Notes: a model not told the origin generated them from the sequence alone. 64,000 bases of DNA from Streptomyces sp. S.PB5 (GCF_030403745.1 NZ_JAQMWP010000023.1:62001-126000); one strand, 5' to 3'; counted from the stretch's first letter, positions 26,353 through 36,319 are shown. Numbers and translations: made by a program.

Positions 26353-27296
26353 CGGGCGACCACCTTCGTGGAGTGGTGTGCGGCCATGCGTTCGGCGGTG
26401 CGCAGGGCGGCCGAGGTCATGATGTCGAGGTTGCCGGCGTAGGCCGGGAGGTAGTGGGCGGCGCCCTCGACCTCCAGGAAGACCGAGACCTTCGCGGCGT
26501 CTGCGGACCGCACGTCGGCGGGCAGCAGCGAGCGCAGGGGATCGTCGCCGGCGACGCGGTCGAACTGCACCTTCTGCTTGAGGCGGTAGCCGGGCACGTA
26601 CGTCTGGACGCGGGCGGCCATCTCCTCCACCGAGGCGGTCACCGCGGCCTCGTCGCACTCGTCGACCAGGCAGTGCACGGTGTCCCGCATGATCAGCGGG
26701 GGTTCGGCCGGGTTCAGGATGATGATCGCCTTGCCCCGGGCCGCACCGCCGACCTTTTCGATGGCCGCAGCGGTGGTTTCGGTGAACTCGTCGATGTTGG
26801 CCCGGGTACCGGGTCCGGCCGAACGCGAGGAGATCGAGGCGACGATCTCGCCGTAGTGCACCGGGGTCACGGCGGCGACGGCGGCCACGATCGGGATGGT
26901 GGCCTGGCCGCCGCAGGTGACCATGTTGACGTTCGGCGCGTCGAGGTGGGCGTCGCCATTGACGGGCGGGACGACGTACGGGCCCAGCGCGGCGGGCGTC
27001 AGATCCACCACCCTGCGCCCCAGCGGGCGCAGCACCTCGTCGTGGCGGCGGTGCGCACCGGCGGAGGTGGCGTCGAAGACGATCTCCACGTCCGCGAACG
27101 CGTCCAGCTTCACCAGACCGTCCAGCCCCTCGTGGGTGGTGGCGACCTTCAGGCGGCGGGCACGCGCCAGGCCGTCCGAGTCCGGGTCGATCCCGACCAT
27201 CGCGGCGACCTCCAAGGACTCGGAGAGCCGGAGAATCTTGATCATCAGATCGGTGCCGATGTTGCCCGACCCGATGACGGCGACCTTCGCGGTCAT
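26349..27296 (-). CDS. Acylating acetaldehyde dehydrogenase (MhpF/DmpF/HsaG family)
   Basis: A 315-residue NAD-dependent dehydrogenase converting acetaldehyde or propionaldehyde to the acyl-CoA. The Rossmann start is VAVIGSGNIGTDLMIKILR and the catalytic Cys128 lies in NMVTCGGQATIP. RSAGPGTRANIDEFTETTA and ILNPAEPPLIMRDTV are family signatures. It overlaps the hydratase upstream and the aldolase downstream by four bases each, giving the canonical hydratase-dehydrogenase-aldolase end of a meta-cleavage pathway. Confidence 0.95.
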   Translation of the reverse strand: MTAKVAVIGSGNIGTDLMIKILRLSESLEVAAMVGIDPDSDGLARARRLKVATTHEGLDGLVKLDAFADVEIVFDATSAGAHRRHDEVLRPLGRRVVDLTPAALGPYVVPPVNGDAHLDAPNVNMVTCGGQATIPIVAAVAAVTPVHYGEIVASISSRSAGPGTRANIDEFTETTAAAIEKVGGAARGKAIIILNPAEPPLIMRDTVHCLVDECDEAAVTASVEEMAARVQTYVPGYRLKQKVQFDRVAGDDPLRSLLPADVRSADAAKVSVFLEVEGAAHYLPAYAGNLDIMTSAALRTAERMAAHHSTKVVAR

Positions 27297-28114
27297 GCTC
27301 CGGCTCCTTCCGTGAGGGCGGACGCGAACGCGGTCGTGACCGTGCCGAGCCCTTCGGTGTGCGCGGTGAATTCGTCGCCCTCGGCGGCGACGGCCATCGG
27401 GCCGAGCGCGCCGGTCAGGACGATGTCGCCGGCCTGCAGCGGGTCGCCCAGGCCGGCGAGGGTGGCGGCGAGCCAGAGGGCGGCGGTGAGTGGGCCGCCC
27501 AGGCAGTCGGCGCCGGTGCCCTGCGAGACGGTCTCGCCGTTCTTCGTCAGGGTCATCGTCACAGCGCGCAGGTCGACCCGGTCCAGGGGCACGGGCGTGC
27601 CGCCGAGGACGTACAGGCCGCAGGAGGCGTTGTCGGCGACGGTGTCGACGATGGTGATGTCCCAGTCCTCGATCCGGCTGTCCACGATCTCCAGCGCGGG
27701 CAGCGCGAACGCGGTGGCACGCAGGAGGTCGGCGACGGTCGGGGCGCGGTGCGACAGGTCCGCGCCCAGCACCAGGGCGACCTCGGCCTCGACTTTCGGC
27801 TGGAGCAGCCGTCCGGGGGCGATCGGCTGTCCCTCGGGCACCGCCATGTCGGCGAACAGGGCGCCGAAGTCCGGCTGGCCGACGCCGAGTTGCCGCTGCA
27901 CGGCGGGCGAGGTCAGGCCGATCTTGCGGCCCACGAGCCGGCGACCGGCGGTGACACCGCGCTCCACCTGCAGGCGCTGCACGGCGTACGCGGCCTCGAC
28001 GTCCGCCTCCGGCAGGAGCGAGCGCACCGGGGCGCACGCGACGCCGGTGCGGGCGGCCTCCTCCAGGACGGCCGCCGCCTTGGTCACGGCATCGGCGGCC
28101 TCGCGGCCGCTCAT
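27293..28114 (-). CDS. 2-oxopent-4-enoate hydratase (MhpD/HsaE family), copy 1
   Basis: A 273-residue member of the hydratase/decarboxylase family adding water to 2-hydroxypenta-2,4-dienoate. Visible metal-site segments are VEAEVALVLG (Glu pair), LPALEIVDSRIEDWDITIVD and DTVADNASC. GRKIGLTSPAVQRQLGVGQP is the family N-terminal signature. ATG 28114 was chosen because it begins the family homology; its own ribosome binding site is poor, and it overlaps the stop of a 15-codon open frame with a strong GGAGG, so translation is probably coupled. A second, diverged copy is at 46939-47727. Confidence 0.94.
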   Translation of the reverse strand: MSGREAADAVTKAAAVLEEAARTGVACAPVRSLLPEADVEAAYAVQRLQVERGVTAGRRLVGRKIGLTSPAVQRQLGVGQPDFGALFADMAVPEGQPIAPGRLLQPKVEAEVALVLGADLSHRAPTVADLLRATAFALPALEIVDSRIEDWDITIVDTVADNASCGLYVLGGTPVPLDRVDLRAVTMTLTKNGETVSQGTGADCLGGPLTAALWLAATLAGLGDPLQAGDIVLTGALGPMAVAAEGDEFTAHTEGLGTVTTAFASALTEGAGA

Positions 28115-28158
28115 GATCGCCCCCGGTGCGGACTGGTTCTGCGGTGCGGAGCGAACAT
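28111..28158 (-). CDS. 15-residue leader ORF coupled to the hydratase
   Basis: ATG at 28158, preceded by GGAGGT eight bases upstream, opens MFAPHRRTSPHRGRS and stops with TGA overlapping the hydratase ATG (ATGA). The peptide resembles nothing. The better ribosome binding site here than at the hydratase suggests translational coupling. A GGAGGTAA(C/T)CC leader also precedes the EthD-like gene at 19505, where it leads straight into that gene. Confidence 0.4.
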   Translation of the reverse strand: MFAPHRRTSPHRGRS

Positions 28159-28266
28159 GCGGGTTACCTCCGGGGCGGGGAGACGTGGGGCTGTCGGAGA
28201 GGCGGCAATGGCCGGCCGTCGATCCACGACAGGTATAGGCGTGCGGTGCGAGCAGCGGCAAAATAC

Positions 28267-28283
28267 GTTCCATGACACGGAAC
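28267..28283. promoter_or_regulatory. IclR-type operator in the iclR/hydratase divergent promoter
   Basis: GTTCCATGACACGGAAC: perfect 5-bp arms around seven bases, overlapping the iclR start codon (28272). The same 17-bp architecture is found at 19580-19596. Its position suits autorepression and control of the divergent hydratase operon 110 bases away. Confidence 0.6.
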
Positions 28284-29078
28284 AGTGCGCAGGGGAACAT
28301 GCTCGCCAAGGCAGCTGCCGTCCTCGACTGCTACCGCCCGGACGGCGGTGCGTTCCGTCTCACAGAAATCGCGACCCGTACCGGGCTGGCCAAGACGACC
28401 GCATTCCGCCTCTGCGCCGACCTGGTACGCCTCGGCCTGCTCGAACGCGAGGGAGAGACCTACCGGCTCGGCGGCAAGCTCTTCGAGCTGGGCTCTCTGG
28501 TGCCGCGCCGACTCGATCTGCGGGAGGCGGCACTGCCGTTCCTCCAGGACCTTTTCGAAGCCACCCACGAGACCGTGCACCTCGGCGTACGGGAAGGACA
28601 CGAGGTGGTCTACGTCGAGCGGATCCACGGCCACCAGGCCCTGGCGCTGCCCTCCCGCATCGGCGGGCGGCTCCCCCTGACCTGCACCGGTGTCGGCAAG
28701 GCACTCCTGGCCTTCTCCGGTCCCGAGTTGGTGGACGAGGTACTGGCCGCGCCCCTGCCCCGCCTCACCCCCCACTCGGTCACCGACGCGGCGCGGCTGC
28801 GCACCGCCATCGAGCAGATCCAGGTGTCCGGCCTTGCCTACGAGGAGCAGGAAGCAGCCCTGGGTGTCAGCTGCATCGCCTCGCCCGTCTTCGACGGACC
28901 GACGGCGGTGGGCGCTCTGTCGGTCGCCGTGCCGCGCGCCCGGTTCCACCCTGCCCAGCTGGCGCCCGCCGTGCGGACAGCCGCTCTGGGACTGTCCCGT
29001 GTGCTGCGTACGGGGGTCCCAGTAGTTCTCGCGGAGAAAACACCGCTAAGCCGCTTCCGAGCGTCTGACCTGCGCTGA
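28272..29078 (+). CDS. IclR-family regulator, 3' end replaced by a transposon end
   Basis: A 268-residue IclR regulator. A winged helix (residues 12-70, with FRLTEIATRTGLAKTTAFRL) precedes the effector domain with ETVHLGVREGHEVVYVERIHG, LPLTCTGVGKALLAF and SCIASPVFDGPTAVGALSVA. It is divergent from the hydratase-dehydrogenase-aldolase operon. A Tn3-family transposon entered after codon LRT near 29012, so the last 21 residues (GVPVVLAEKTPLSRF onward) are encoded by the transposon end. The original tail, GSGGTARGGAS and stop, survives at 38736-38771. Because the effector domain is complete, the protein may still work. Confidence 0.88.
   Translation: MTRNSAQGNMLAKAAAVLDCYRPDGGAFRLTEIATRTGLAKTTAFRLCADLVRLGLLEREGETYRLGGKLFELGSLVPRRLDLREAALPFLQDLFEATHETVHLGVREGHEVVYVERIHGHQALALPSRIGGRLPLTCTGVGKALLAFSGPELVDEVLAAPLPRLTPHSVTDAARLRTAIEQIQVSGLAYEEQEAALGVSCIASPVFDGPTAVGALSVAVPRARFHPAQLAPAVRTAALGLSRVLRTGVPVVLAEKTPLSRFRASDLR
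29013..29050 (+). repeat. Left terminal inverted repeat of the Tn3-family element
   Basis: 38 bases from GGGGTCCCAG to CACCGCTAAG. Preceded by GTACG. It encodes part of the altered C-terminus of the IclR protein. Confidence 0.93.
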
Positions 29079-29166
29079 TGTTCTGCAGATCACTTATCCC
29101 GTTGCCGGTCCGGTGCAGGCTCGTTGGGCTGAACGGGTGATGGTGTCGACGGGAGGGGCGGGGTAG

Positions 29167-32100
29167 ATGGCGACGCGGGTGTTCTCCGATGAGGAACTGG
29201 AGGCCCTGCGGTCGTTCCCGGCGGTCGGTAAGGACGAGCTGATCCGCTACTTCACCCTCACCCCGGCCGACCGGGCGTTCCTGGCGAAGTTCCGCCGGTC
29301 CCAGAACGTACTCGGCGCGGCGGTGCAGCTCTCCGCCCTGCCCTGGCTGGGCTTCGTCCCCGACGATGTGCCCGCCGCGCCGGCGGCTGCGGTCGGCCGC
29401 CTGGCCCGCCAGCTGGGGCTCGCCGCCGGTGATCTGGCGGGCTACGGCGAGCGGGAGCAGACCCGCACCGACCATCTGCGCCAGGTCGCTGAGTATCTGG
29501 GGTGGAAGCAGCCGAAGGCCATCGAGCACAAGGAGCTGGATGAGTTCCTGTTGGCCCGTGCCATGGAGCACGACTCCCCGTCGCTGCTGTTCCGCCTGGG
29601 CTGCGAGTACCTGCGCTCGGCGAAGGTGATCCGGCCCGGGGTAGTGCTGCTGCTGGAGAAGGTCGCCAGTGCCCGTACCGCTGCCGAGCAGGAGACCCAC
29701 GGCCGGTGGCCCACCTGCTGACCGGCGAGCGCGCCCGTGGCCTGGACAACCTGCTGGTCGTCGATCCGGCGTTGCGGTCCACGCGGCTGCACTGGCTGGG
29801 GACCGGGCCGGTGCAGGCGTCGCCCACTAGCGTGGGCGGAGAGGTGGAGAAGCTGGTGTTCCTGCGCGGCCTGGACGCGCACGCCCTCGACTTGTCCGCG
29901 CTGCCCGCCGAACGACGCCGCCACCTCGCCCAGATCGGCAGGCGTCTGACCGCGCAGGCCCTGGAACGCCGGGAGGCGAACCGACGCCACCCGATCCTGC
30001 TCACGCTGCTGGCGCAGTCCGCCGTCGACGTCCTCGACTCGGTCGTCCAGCTCTTCGACCAGACGCTGTCGGGCTCGGAGTCGAGGGCGCGGATCAAGCT
30101 GCGCGACGAGCTCGCCGAGCGGGCGAAGCTGTCGGAGGACCGGCTGAGCCTGCTGGACGAGATCCTGCCGGTGCTGGCCGATGCCGGTATCCCGGACGAG
30201 GCGGTGGGCACGCTACTGCGCGGCAAGATCGGCATGTCCCGTCTGATCGCCGCCCACGCCGGGGCCACGGTGCGGCTCCCGAAAGATCACGGGCATCTGC
30301 GGCTGCTGGAGGGCTCCTACACCTATATCCGGCAGTTCGCCCCGAAGGTGCTCAGGACCGTGCGGTTCAAGGGCGGCACGGAGGCACAGCCGCTGATCGA
30401 GGCGTTGGAGATCCTGCGGGAGCTGAACGCCACCGGCGCCCGCAACGTCCCCGACAAGGCGCCGACCTCCTTCGTGCCCGCCCGCTGGCAGGGCTACCTC
30501 GATGAGGCCGCGGCCAAGGGGGATGCGACCGCCTACCGGCACTACTGGGAGCTGTGCACGCTGCTCGCGCTGCGCGACGGTCTGCGCTCGGGGGATGTGT
30601 ACGTGCCGGGCTCGCGCCGCTACGACAACCCTGAGACGTACCTCTTCAAGCCCGCCCAGTGGGCCACGCACCGGGTCGAGTTCTGCCGCCTGGTCGGCAA
30701 GAGCCCGGACGCCTCCGAGGCGTTGCCGCTGGTGATGGATGAGCTGGATGAGGCCCTGACCGATCTGGAGGACACCCTCAAGAGCGGGGACGGGCCGGTC
30801 CGCCTCAATGACGCGGGCGAGCTCGTGATCTCCCCGCTGACGGCGGAGGACATTCCGTCCGAGGCCGAGGAGCTGCACGGTGAGCTGGAGCGGATGCTGC
30901 CGAACGTGCCGATCGCTTCGCTGCTGGTGGAGATGGACCGCCACACCGGCTTCCTGGACTGCTTCACGCATGCCGGCGGCAAGCAGGCACGCTCGCCGCA
31001 GCTGAAGAGGAATCTGATCGCCTGTCTGATCGGGCTGTCCACGAACATGGGGCTGCACGGGATGGCCTCCTCGTGCGGTATCCCGTATGACGTGCTGGCG
31101 TGGACGGCGGAGTGGTACATCCGCGAGGAAACTCTGCGCGAGGCGAACATCTGCTTGGTCAACTACCACCACCAGCTGCCGATGACCGCGATGTTCGGCT
31201 CCGGGACCCTGTCGTCCTCGGACGGGCAGCGGTTCCCCACCCGCGGCAAGTCGATCACCGCCCGGCATCTGAACAAGTACTTCGTCAACGAAGGCATCTC
31301 CACCTACACCCATGTCTCCGACCAGCACTCCACCTTCGGCACGAAGGTCATCGTGGCCACCCACCGCGAGGCCCACTATGTCCTGGACGAGATCCTGGGC
31401 AACGCCACCGACCTGCCGATCACCGAGCACGCCACGGATACGCACGGGGTGACTCTGGTCAACTTCGGGCTCTTCGATCTCGTGGGCAAGCAGCTCTCGC
31501 CGCGCATCCGTGACTTGGGCAAGATCACTCTGTACCGGATGGGCGGGAAGGCCAACTACGAGGAGAAGTTCCCCACCGCCGGGCCGCTGCTGACGAAGAA
31601 GGCCAACCTCGACTTGGTCGCCGCGCACTGGGACGACCTGCTGAGGCTGGCCGGGTCGTTGAAGTACGGGCACGCCACCGCTTCCCTGATCGTCGGAAAG
31701 CTCTCCGCGTCCTCCCGGCAGAACGCCCTGGCCGCCGCGCTGAAGGAGTACGGCGCTATTCGCAGGACGATCTACGCGGCGAAGTACTTGTCCGATCCGG
31801 CCTACCGCCGCAAGATCGCCAGGCAGCTGAACAAGGGCGAGTCCCTGCACTCCCTGCGCCGTCAGCTGCACTACGCGCGGGAGGGCAAGGTCACTCGGCG
31901 CCAGCCCGAGCAGCAAAACGAGCAGGCGTGGTGCCTGACGGTGGTGACGAACGCCGTGGTCTGCTGGCACACCGAGTACATGGGCCTGGCTGTCGACGAA
32001 CTGCGCGGTGCCGGTCGTGAGGTGGATCCCGAGGTCCTCTCTCACATCTCCCCGGCCCGCAGCTCGGCGGTGAACTACTACGGCTCGATCACTGTCGACT

Positions 32101-32186
32101 ACGACCGCGAACTCGCCCAGCTCGACGATCAGGGCCACCGACCGCTGCGTCCCGTGATCCCCGACGACCCGGCAGCCGGACAGTAG
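29167..32186 (+). pseudogene. tnpA: Tn3-family transposase TnpA, one frameshift
   Basis: Two frames join into a transposase of about 1005 residues, the normal Tn3 length. The first (29167-29721) has the N-terminal DNA-binding part with DEELEALRSFPAVGKDELIR. The second (29706-32186) carries the rest, including the DDE residues in LLVEMDRHTGFLD, YTHVSDQHSTFGTKVI and PEQQNEQAWCLTVVTN. The break near 29700 (ETHGR then VAHLLTGERARGLDNLL) is explained by one missing base. The element is immobile as written unless the transposase comes in trans or the base is a sequencing omission. Confidence 0.88.
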
Positions 32187-32232
32187 ACAGGCAGGCACCA
32201 AGCGCTGTGCCGTCGCCGGAGGGGGCTGCGGC

Positions 32233-32889
32233 TCAGTCCCTCGGGTCCTGGCGGAGCATGCGGATGACGGCGAGGACCCGGCGGTTGTGGTCTTCCGACA
32301 CCGGCAGGTCCAGCTTTCCGAAGATCGCCGCCACGTGCTTCTCGACGGTGCCCGCCGACACGTGCAGCTGCTGGGCGATGGCCGTGTTCGAGCGGCCCTC
32401 GGCCATCAGGGCCATCACGTCCCGCTCCCGGTCGGTGAGCGCCTCCAGCTTCTCGGTGCGGCGGTTCGCACTGGCCAGCTGGGTGACGACCTCCGGGTCG
32501 AGGGCGGTGCCGCCGGCCGCGACGCGTTCCAGCGCGTCGGTGAACTCGGCGACGTTCGCTACCCGTTCCTTGAGCAGGTAGCCCACGCCCGCGGAACCCT
32601 GCGCGAGCAGCCGGGTCGCGTACTTGGTCTCGACGTACTGGGAGAAGAGCAGGACACCGGTTGCGGGGTGCCGCTCGCGGATGTCGATCGCCGCGCGCAG
32701 CCCGTCGTCAGTGTGGGTCGGTGGCATCCGGATGTCCACGACCGCGATGTCGGGCCGGTGCTCGGCGACGGCCGCGCGCAGGGCGTCGGCGTCCGCGACC
32801 GACGCGGCGACCTCGTGGCCGCGCATGGTCAGCATCTGGGCGAGCAGCTCGCGCAGTACGGCGGCGTCCTCGGCGATCACTACGTGCAT
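32233..32889 (-). CDS. NarL/LuxR-type response regulator
   Basis: A 218-residue response regulator. The receiver domain has the acidic pocket VIAEDAAVLRELLAQML, the phospho-acceptor aspartate in DIAVVDIRMPPT and the conserved lysine in YLLKERV. The C-terminal LuxR-type helix-turn-helix (about 150-210) contains LTDRERDVMALMAEGRSNTA. ATG 32889 begins the domain exactly. It follows the histidine kinase by 33 bases and is last in the minus-strand cargo. Likely targets are the ABC and DUF418 promoters in the same transposon, which share an inverted repeat. Confidence 0.93.
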   Translation of the reverse strand: MHVVIAEDAAVLRELLAQMLTMRGHEVAASVADADALRAAVAEHRPDIAVVDIRMPPTHTDDGLRAAIDIRERHPATGVLLFSQYVETKYATRLLAQGSAGVGYLLKERVANVAEFTDALERVAAGGTALDPEVVTQLASANRRTEKLEALTDRERDVMALMAEGRSNTAIAQQLHVSAGTVEKHVAAIFGKLDLPVSEDHNRRVLAVIRMLRQDPRD

Positions 32890-32922
32890 GGATGCAGCCT
32901 CGCACACATCGCGTCAGCGGAG

Positions 32923-34227
32923 TCAGGCATGGAGGGGCAACCTCACCCGCACCGTCGTGGGGCCCCCGTCGGGGCTGTGGACCGTCAGCTCGCCGTCGAC
33001 CGTGCGGGCCCGCTGGACGAGTCCGGCCAGGCCGCCGCCCTCGGCGATGTGCGCACCGCCGCGGCCGTCGTCGATGACGCGCAGCCACAGCGTGCCGTCG
33101 CCGGTGGACGCCTCGATGCGGCAGCCGCGCGCCCCGCTGTGCTTGATGACGTTGGCGAGCAGTTCGGAGGCGCAGTAGTAGGCCAGGCTCTCGATGGCCG
33201 GGGTCGCCCGCTCCGGCACGTCCACCGATACGTCGACCGGCAGTGCGGTGCGTGCGGCGAGGGTGGTCAGGGCGTCCGGCAGGCCGGCGTCGAGGGCCGG
33301 CGGGTGCAGGCCGCGGGAGAGGTCGCGCAGCTCGGTCAGGGTCTCGGCGGCGTTGTCGCGGGCGGTCTCGACCAGGCGGTGCAGCTCGGGCCGGTCGCGG
33401 TCGTCGAGCTGCTCGCGCACCATGTCCAGGCTCATCGCCAGGGCGGCGAGGCGGACCTGCGCGCCGTCGTGCAGATCGCGTTCGAGACGGCGCAGCCGCT
33501 CGGCCGCGTCGTCGACGGCCAGGGCGCGGGTCTCCTCCAGCTCCCGCACCCGGTCGGCCACCGCGCCGGGGGCGAGCAGCGCGCGCAGCAGCTGGCGGTC
33601 CAGGGCGACGAAGGCGCGCGTGACCCACGGGGCGGCCAGCAGGATCGCGCAGCCGAACGCAGCCGCCGCGAAGGCGGCGCCGAGCGAGTGCGGGCTCAGT
33701 CCGAGACCAGGAATGGGCGAGAGGAGGCTGAAGTCGTGTTGCCCGGCCGCCCAGCGCAGCGGCGCGATGACATGCAGCGCGCCGATCACCCACCACGCCA
33801 CCGCCCACAGGCCGAGGGCCGACACCGGCAGCTTCACCAGCACGTAGGCCACCGCCCGCCACGCGGTGACGTCCTGAAGACGCGCCTTGACGCCCTCGAC
33901 GCGCCCGCGGCCGGCGCGAGGCCGGGGCGGCTCGGCGACGTGCTCGCCGAGCAGCCGCCGAGCGAGCCGGCGCTGCAGCGCGCCCAGGCCCCGGGCGAGC
34001 GCGAGCCCCGCCACCAGGAAGAGCAGGCCGGGCACTGCGCCGAACACAGTGAGAGTGAGCGCGCAGCCGAGCGCCACGACGGTCACGGCGACGAGGGTGA
34101 ATCCCACCAGGTTGGGGACGAAGGACAGCAGGCAGTACGCCGTCTCCTGCCACGCCCGCCGGGAGAACGGCGCCGTCAGTACGGCCCGGAGGGCCGGTAC
34201 GGTGCGGGCGGCGCGCGGTTCACTCAT
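32923..34227 (-). CDS. Sensor histidine kinase, HisKA_3 (NarX/DesK-like)
   Basis: A 434-residue membrane kinase. The N-terminal half has two pairs of membrane segments (about 35-90 and 130-215) with almost no extracytoplasmic loop, as in intramembrane-sensing kinases that work with ABC transporters. The dimerisation box LERDLHDGAQVRLAALAMSL carries the phosphorylated His, and the ATPase domain has LANVIKHSGA and VIDDGRGGA. It is cotranscribed with the response regulator. The start at MSEPRA follows normal spacing; an upstream in-frame extension is arginine-rich and rejected. Confidence 0.92.
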   Translation of the reverse strand: MSEPRAARTVPALRAVLTAPFSRRAWQETAYCLLSFVPNLVGFTLVAVTVVALGCALTLTVFGAVPGLLFLVAGLALARGLGALQRRLARRLLGEHVAEPPRPRAGRGRVEGVKARLQDVTAWRAVAYVLVKLPVSALGLWAVAWWVIGALHVIAPLRWAAGQHDFSLLSPIPGLGLSPHSLGAAFAAAAFGCAILLAAPWVTRAFVALDRQLLRALLAPGAVADRVRELEETRALAVDDAAERLRRLERDLHDGAQVRLAALAMSLDMVREQLDDRDRPELHRLVETARDNAAETLTELRDLSRGLHPPALDAGLPDALTTLAARTALPVDVSVDVPERATPAIESLAYYCASELLANVIKHSGARGCRIEASTGDGTLWLRVIDDGRGGAHIAEGGGLAGLVQRARTVDGELTVHSPDGGPTTVRVRLPLHA

Positions 34228-34289
34228 CGCGCCATCCTCTCGCGCCGTCCTCGACACCGCGGGCCCATGGCCTCGATCATCACGACTCC

Positions 34290-35615
34290 TCATGCGCTGC
34301 GCCGCGTAACGCCTTCGATGGGCCGTACGCGCAGCATCCGCGCCAGTGGCGCGCAGTACGCGGCCAGGACGAGACCGGCCCCGCTGATCAGCATCGCCAA
34401 CCAGACCCACACCGGCAGCTCCGACACCGGCGTGCCGACCTTCTGCCCCAGCGGGACGAGCACCGCGAGTGCGGCCAGCGTCCCGGCGCCCAGGCCCGCG
34501 AGAGCAGTGATCGCGCTCTCGGCCACCACGATGGCCTTGACCTGCCGCTTCTCGGCCCCCACCGTCCGCAGCAGGGAGAACTCGCGCAGCCTCTCCAGGG
34601 TCAGCATCACCAGAGTGTTCGCGGCGACGACCCCGGTGAAGCCCGCGTAGAGGAGGGTCCCGAAGACCGCCATCCAGTCCATCTCCGCGGCCCCGGTCAG
34701 CGTCACGAACTGGGCCACCGCGAAGGCCGTCATCATGGCGATCGGGGTGATCGCCGCCGCGAGGCGGCGCGAGCGCGCACGGGCCCCCGCGACGGCCAGC
34801 TCACCGGCAACACCTCCGTAACGGCGGAGCAGCGGCGTGGCGACAGCCGTCGCCAGCCGCCCGATCCAGGGGCCGCCCAGGCCGATCGCGACGAGGTAGG
34901 CGAGCAGCACCATGGGGATCTCGGACGCCGCGTCCTTGGCCGAGCTCACGCCCGCGACCACCGTGAGCGCGCACGCCGCGGCGAGGACGACCAGGGACGC
35001 GGTGGCGCGGACCCGGCCGGGCCGCCCGCTGCCCTGTACGGCCGATTCGGCCAGGGCCGCCGACGGGCGGGTCCGCGACGCGCGCCAGGCGGCGATCTTC
35101 CCGCCCAGCTGGGAGCAGACCACCAGGACACTCGCCGTGGTGAACAGGGGGATCAGGCCGACGCTCATCGTCATGCCGTCCGGGACCATGCCGCCCGCGG
35201 CCATGCCGTCGAACCAGACGTGGGCGAGCAGCGCGCCGAGCCCGTAACCGACGGGCAGCGCGAGCAGCGAGGTCCACAGCGCCTCGGTCGCCACCATGCG
35301 GCGGATCTGCTTGGGCTCGGCGCCGATCGCCCGCAGCAGCGCGCTCTCGCGGCCGCGCTGGGCGACGGCCAGGGACATCACCTGGCCGATGACGAAGACG
35401 GCCATGTAGATGGTGAGGATGCTGAAGGCGATGCCCACGTCGTAGAGCTCGGCCTGCTTCGGGGAGACGGGCACGCGCGAGGCGGACACAGCCAAGGCCA
35501 CGCACGCGGTGGTGACCGTAGCGGAGAAGACTAGGGCGGCGAACGTCCCGGCGAAGGCGGAGGGACGGGCCTTGACCGAGGCGGTGGCCAGACCGGTCGA
35601 CCTGAACAGGCTCAT
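34290..35615 (-). CDS. FtsX/MacB-type ABC transporter permease
   Basis: A 441-residue permease with a membrane helix near each end and two FtsX-like cores: SLAVAQRGRESALLRAIGAE then QIRRMVATEA in the first half and LTLERLREFSLLRTVGAEKR in the second. These are the coupling regions of the macrolide exporter/lipoprotein (type VII) ABC family. About eight membrane segments are expected. The stop overlaps nothing, but its start overlaps the ATPase gene by four bases. Such exporters commonly protect against or sense cell-envelope antibiotics; the transported molecule is unknown. Confidence 0.92.
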   Translation of the reverse strand: MSLFRSTGLATASVKARPSAFAGTFAALVFSATVTTACVALAVSASRVPVSPKQAELYDVGIAFSILTIYMAVFVIGQVMSLAVAQRGRESALLRAIGAEPKQIRRMVATEALWTSLLALPVGYGLGALLAHVWFDGMAAGGMVPDGMTMSVGLIPLFTTASVLVVCSQLGGKIAAWRASRTRPSAALAESAVQGSGRPGRVRATASLVVLAAACALTVVAGVSSAKDAASEIPMVLLAYLVAIGLGGPWIGRLATAVATPLLRRYGGVAGELAVAGARARSRRLAAAITPIAMMTAFAVAQFVTLTGAAEMDWMAVFGTLLYAGFTGVVAANTLVMLTLERLREFSLLRTVGAEKRQVKAIVVAESAITALAGLGAGTLAALAVLVPLGQKVGTPVSELPVWVWLAMLISGAGLVLAAYCAPLARMLRVRPIEGVTRRSA

Positions 35616-36319
35616 GCGCGCACCCCTGCGGCGGGCCGGGCCGGGGCGGTGTCCTGGACCAGGCTGCCCTGCGAGAGCCGCAGCACACGATCCGCCTGGG
35701 CGGCAACCGCCGGATCGTGCGTGACGACGACGACCGTGGCTCCGTGCTCACTGACCGACTCCCGCAGCAGGCCGAGGACCCCGGCCGCGGTCTCCTGGTC
35801 GAGCGCGCCCGTGGGCTCGTCCGCGAAGACGATGGCCGGATCCGTGATGAGCGCACGGGCGATCGCCACGCGCTGCTGCTGTCCGCCGGACAGCTCGCCG
35901 GGCCGCCGGTCCTCGCGCCCGTCGAGGCCGACGCGGGCCAGCATGCGACGCGCCCGCTCGGGATCGCGCGGCTTGCCGTCGAGGCGCAGCGGAAGCAGCA
36001 CGTTCTCCTGCACAGTCAGGGCGGGCAGCAGGTTGAAGGACTGGAACACGAAGCCGATGCGCCCGCGCCGCAGCCGGGTCAACTCGCGCTCCCGCATCGC
36101 GCTGATCTCCTGGCCGGCCAGGCGCACCGTGCCCGAAGTGGGCCGGTCCAGACCGGCCGCGCACTGCAGGAAGGTCGACTTGCCGGAGCCGGAGGGCCCC
36201 ACGACCGCGGTGAGCGTGCCGGCGTACAGGCGGGCGTCGAGATCACGCAGAGCGTGGACGGTGTCTGGCCCGCGGCCGTAGCTGCGGCTGACCTGGTCCA
36301 GTTCAAGGACGGTGTTCAT
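35612..36319 (-). CDS. ABC transporter ATP-binding protein, MacB/LolD type
   Basis: A 235-residue ATPase with Walker A GPSGSGKST, Q-loop FVFQSFNLLPALTVQENVLL, signature ELSGGQQQRVAIARAL, Walker B VFADEPTGALD and the switch histidine in VVVTHDPAVAA. FVFQSFNLLP and the short ending are characteristic of the MacB/LolD group. It overlaps the permease gene by four bases. Its promoter region contains the inverted repeat at 36420-36440. Confidence 0.95.
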   Translation of the reverse strand: MNTVLELDQVSRSYGRGPDTVHALRDLDARLYAGTLTAVVGPSGSGKSTFLQCAAGLDRPTSGTVRLAGQEISAMRERELTRLRRGRIGFVFQSFNLLPALTVQENVLLPLRLDGKPRDPERARRMLARVGLDGREDRRPGELSGGQQQRVAIARALITDPAIVFADEPTGALDQETAAGVLGLLRESVSEHGATVVVVTHDPAVAAQADRVLRLSQGSLVQDTAPARPAAGVRA

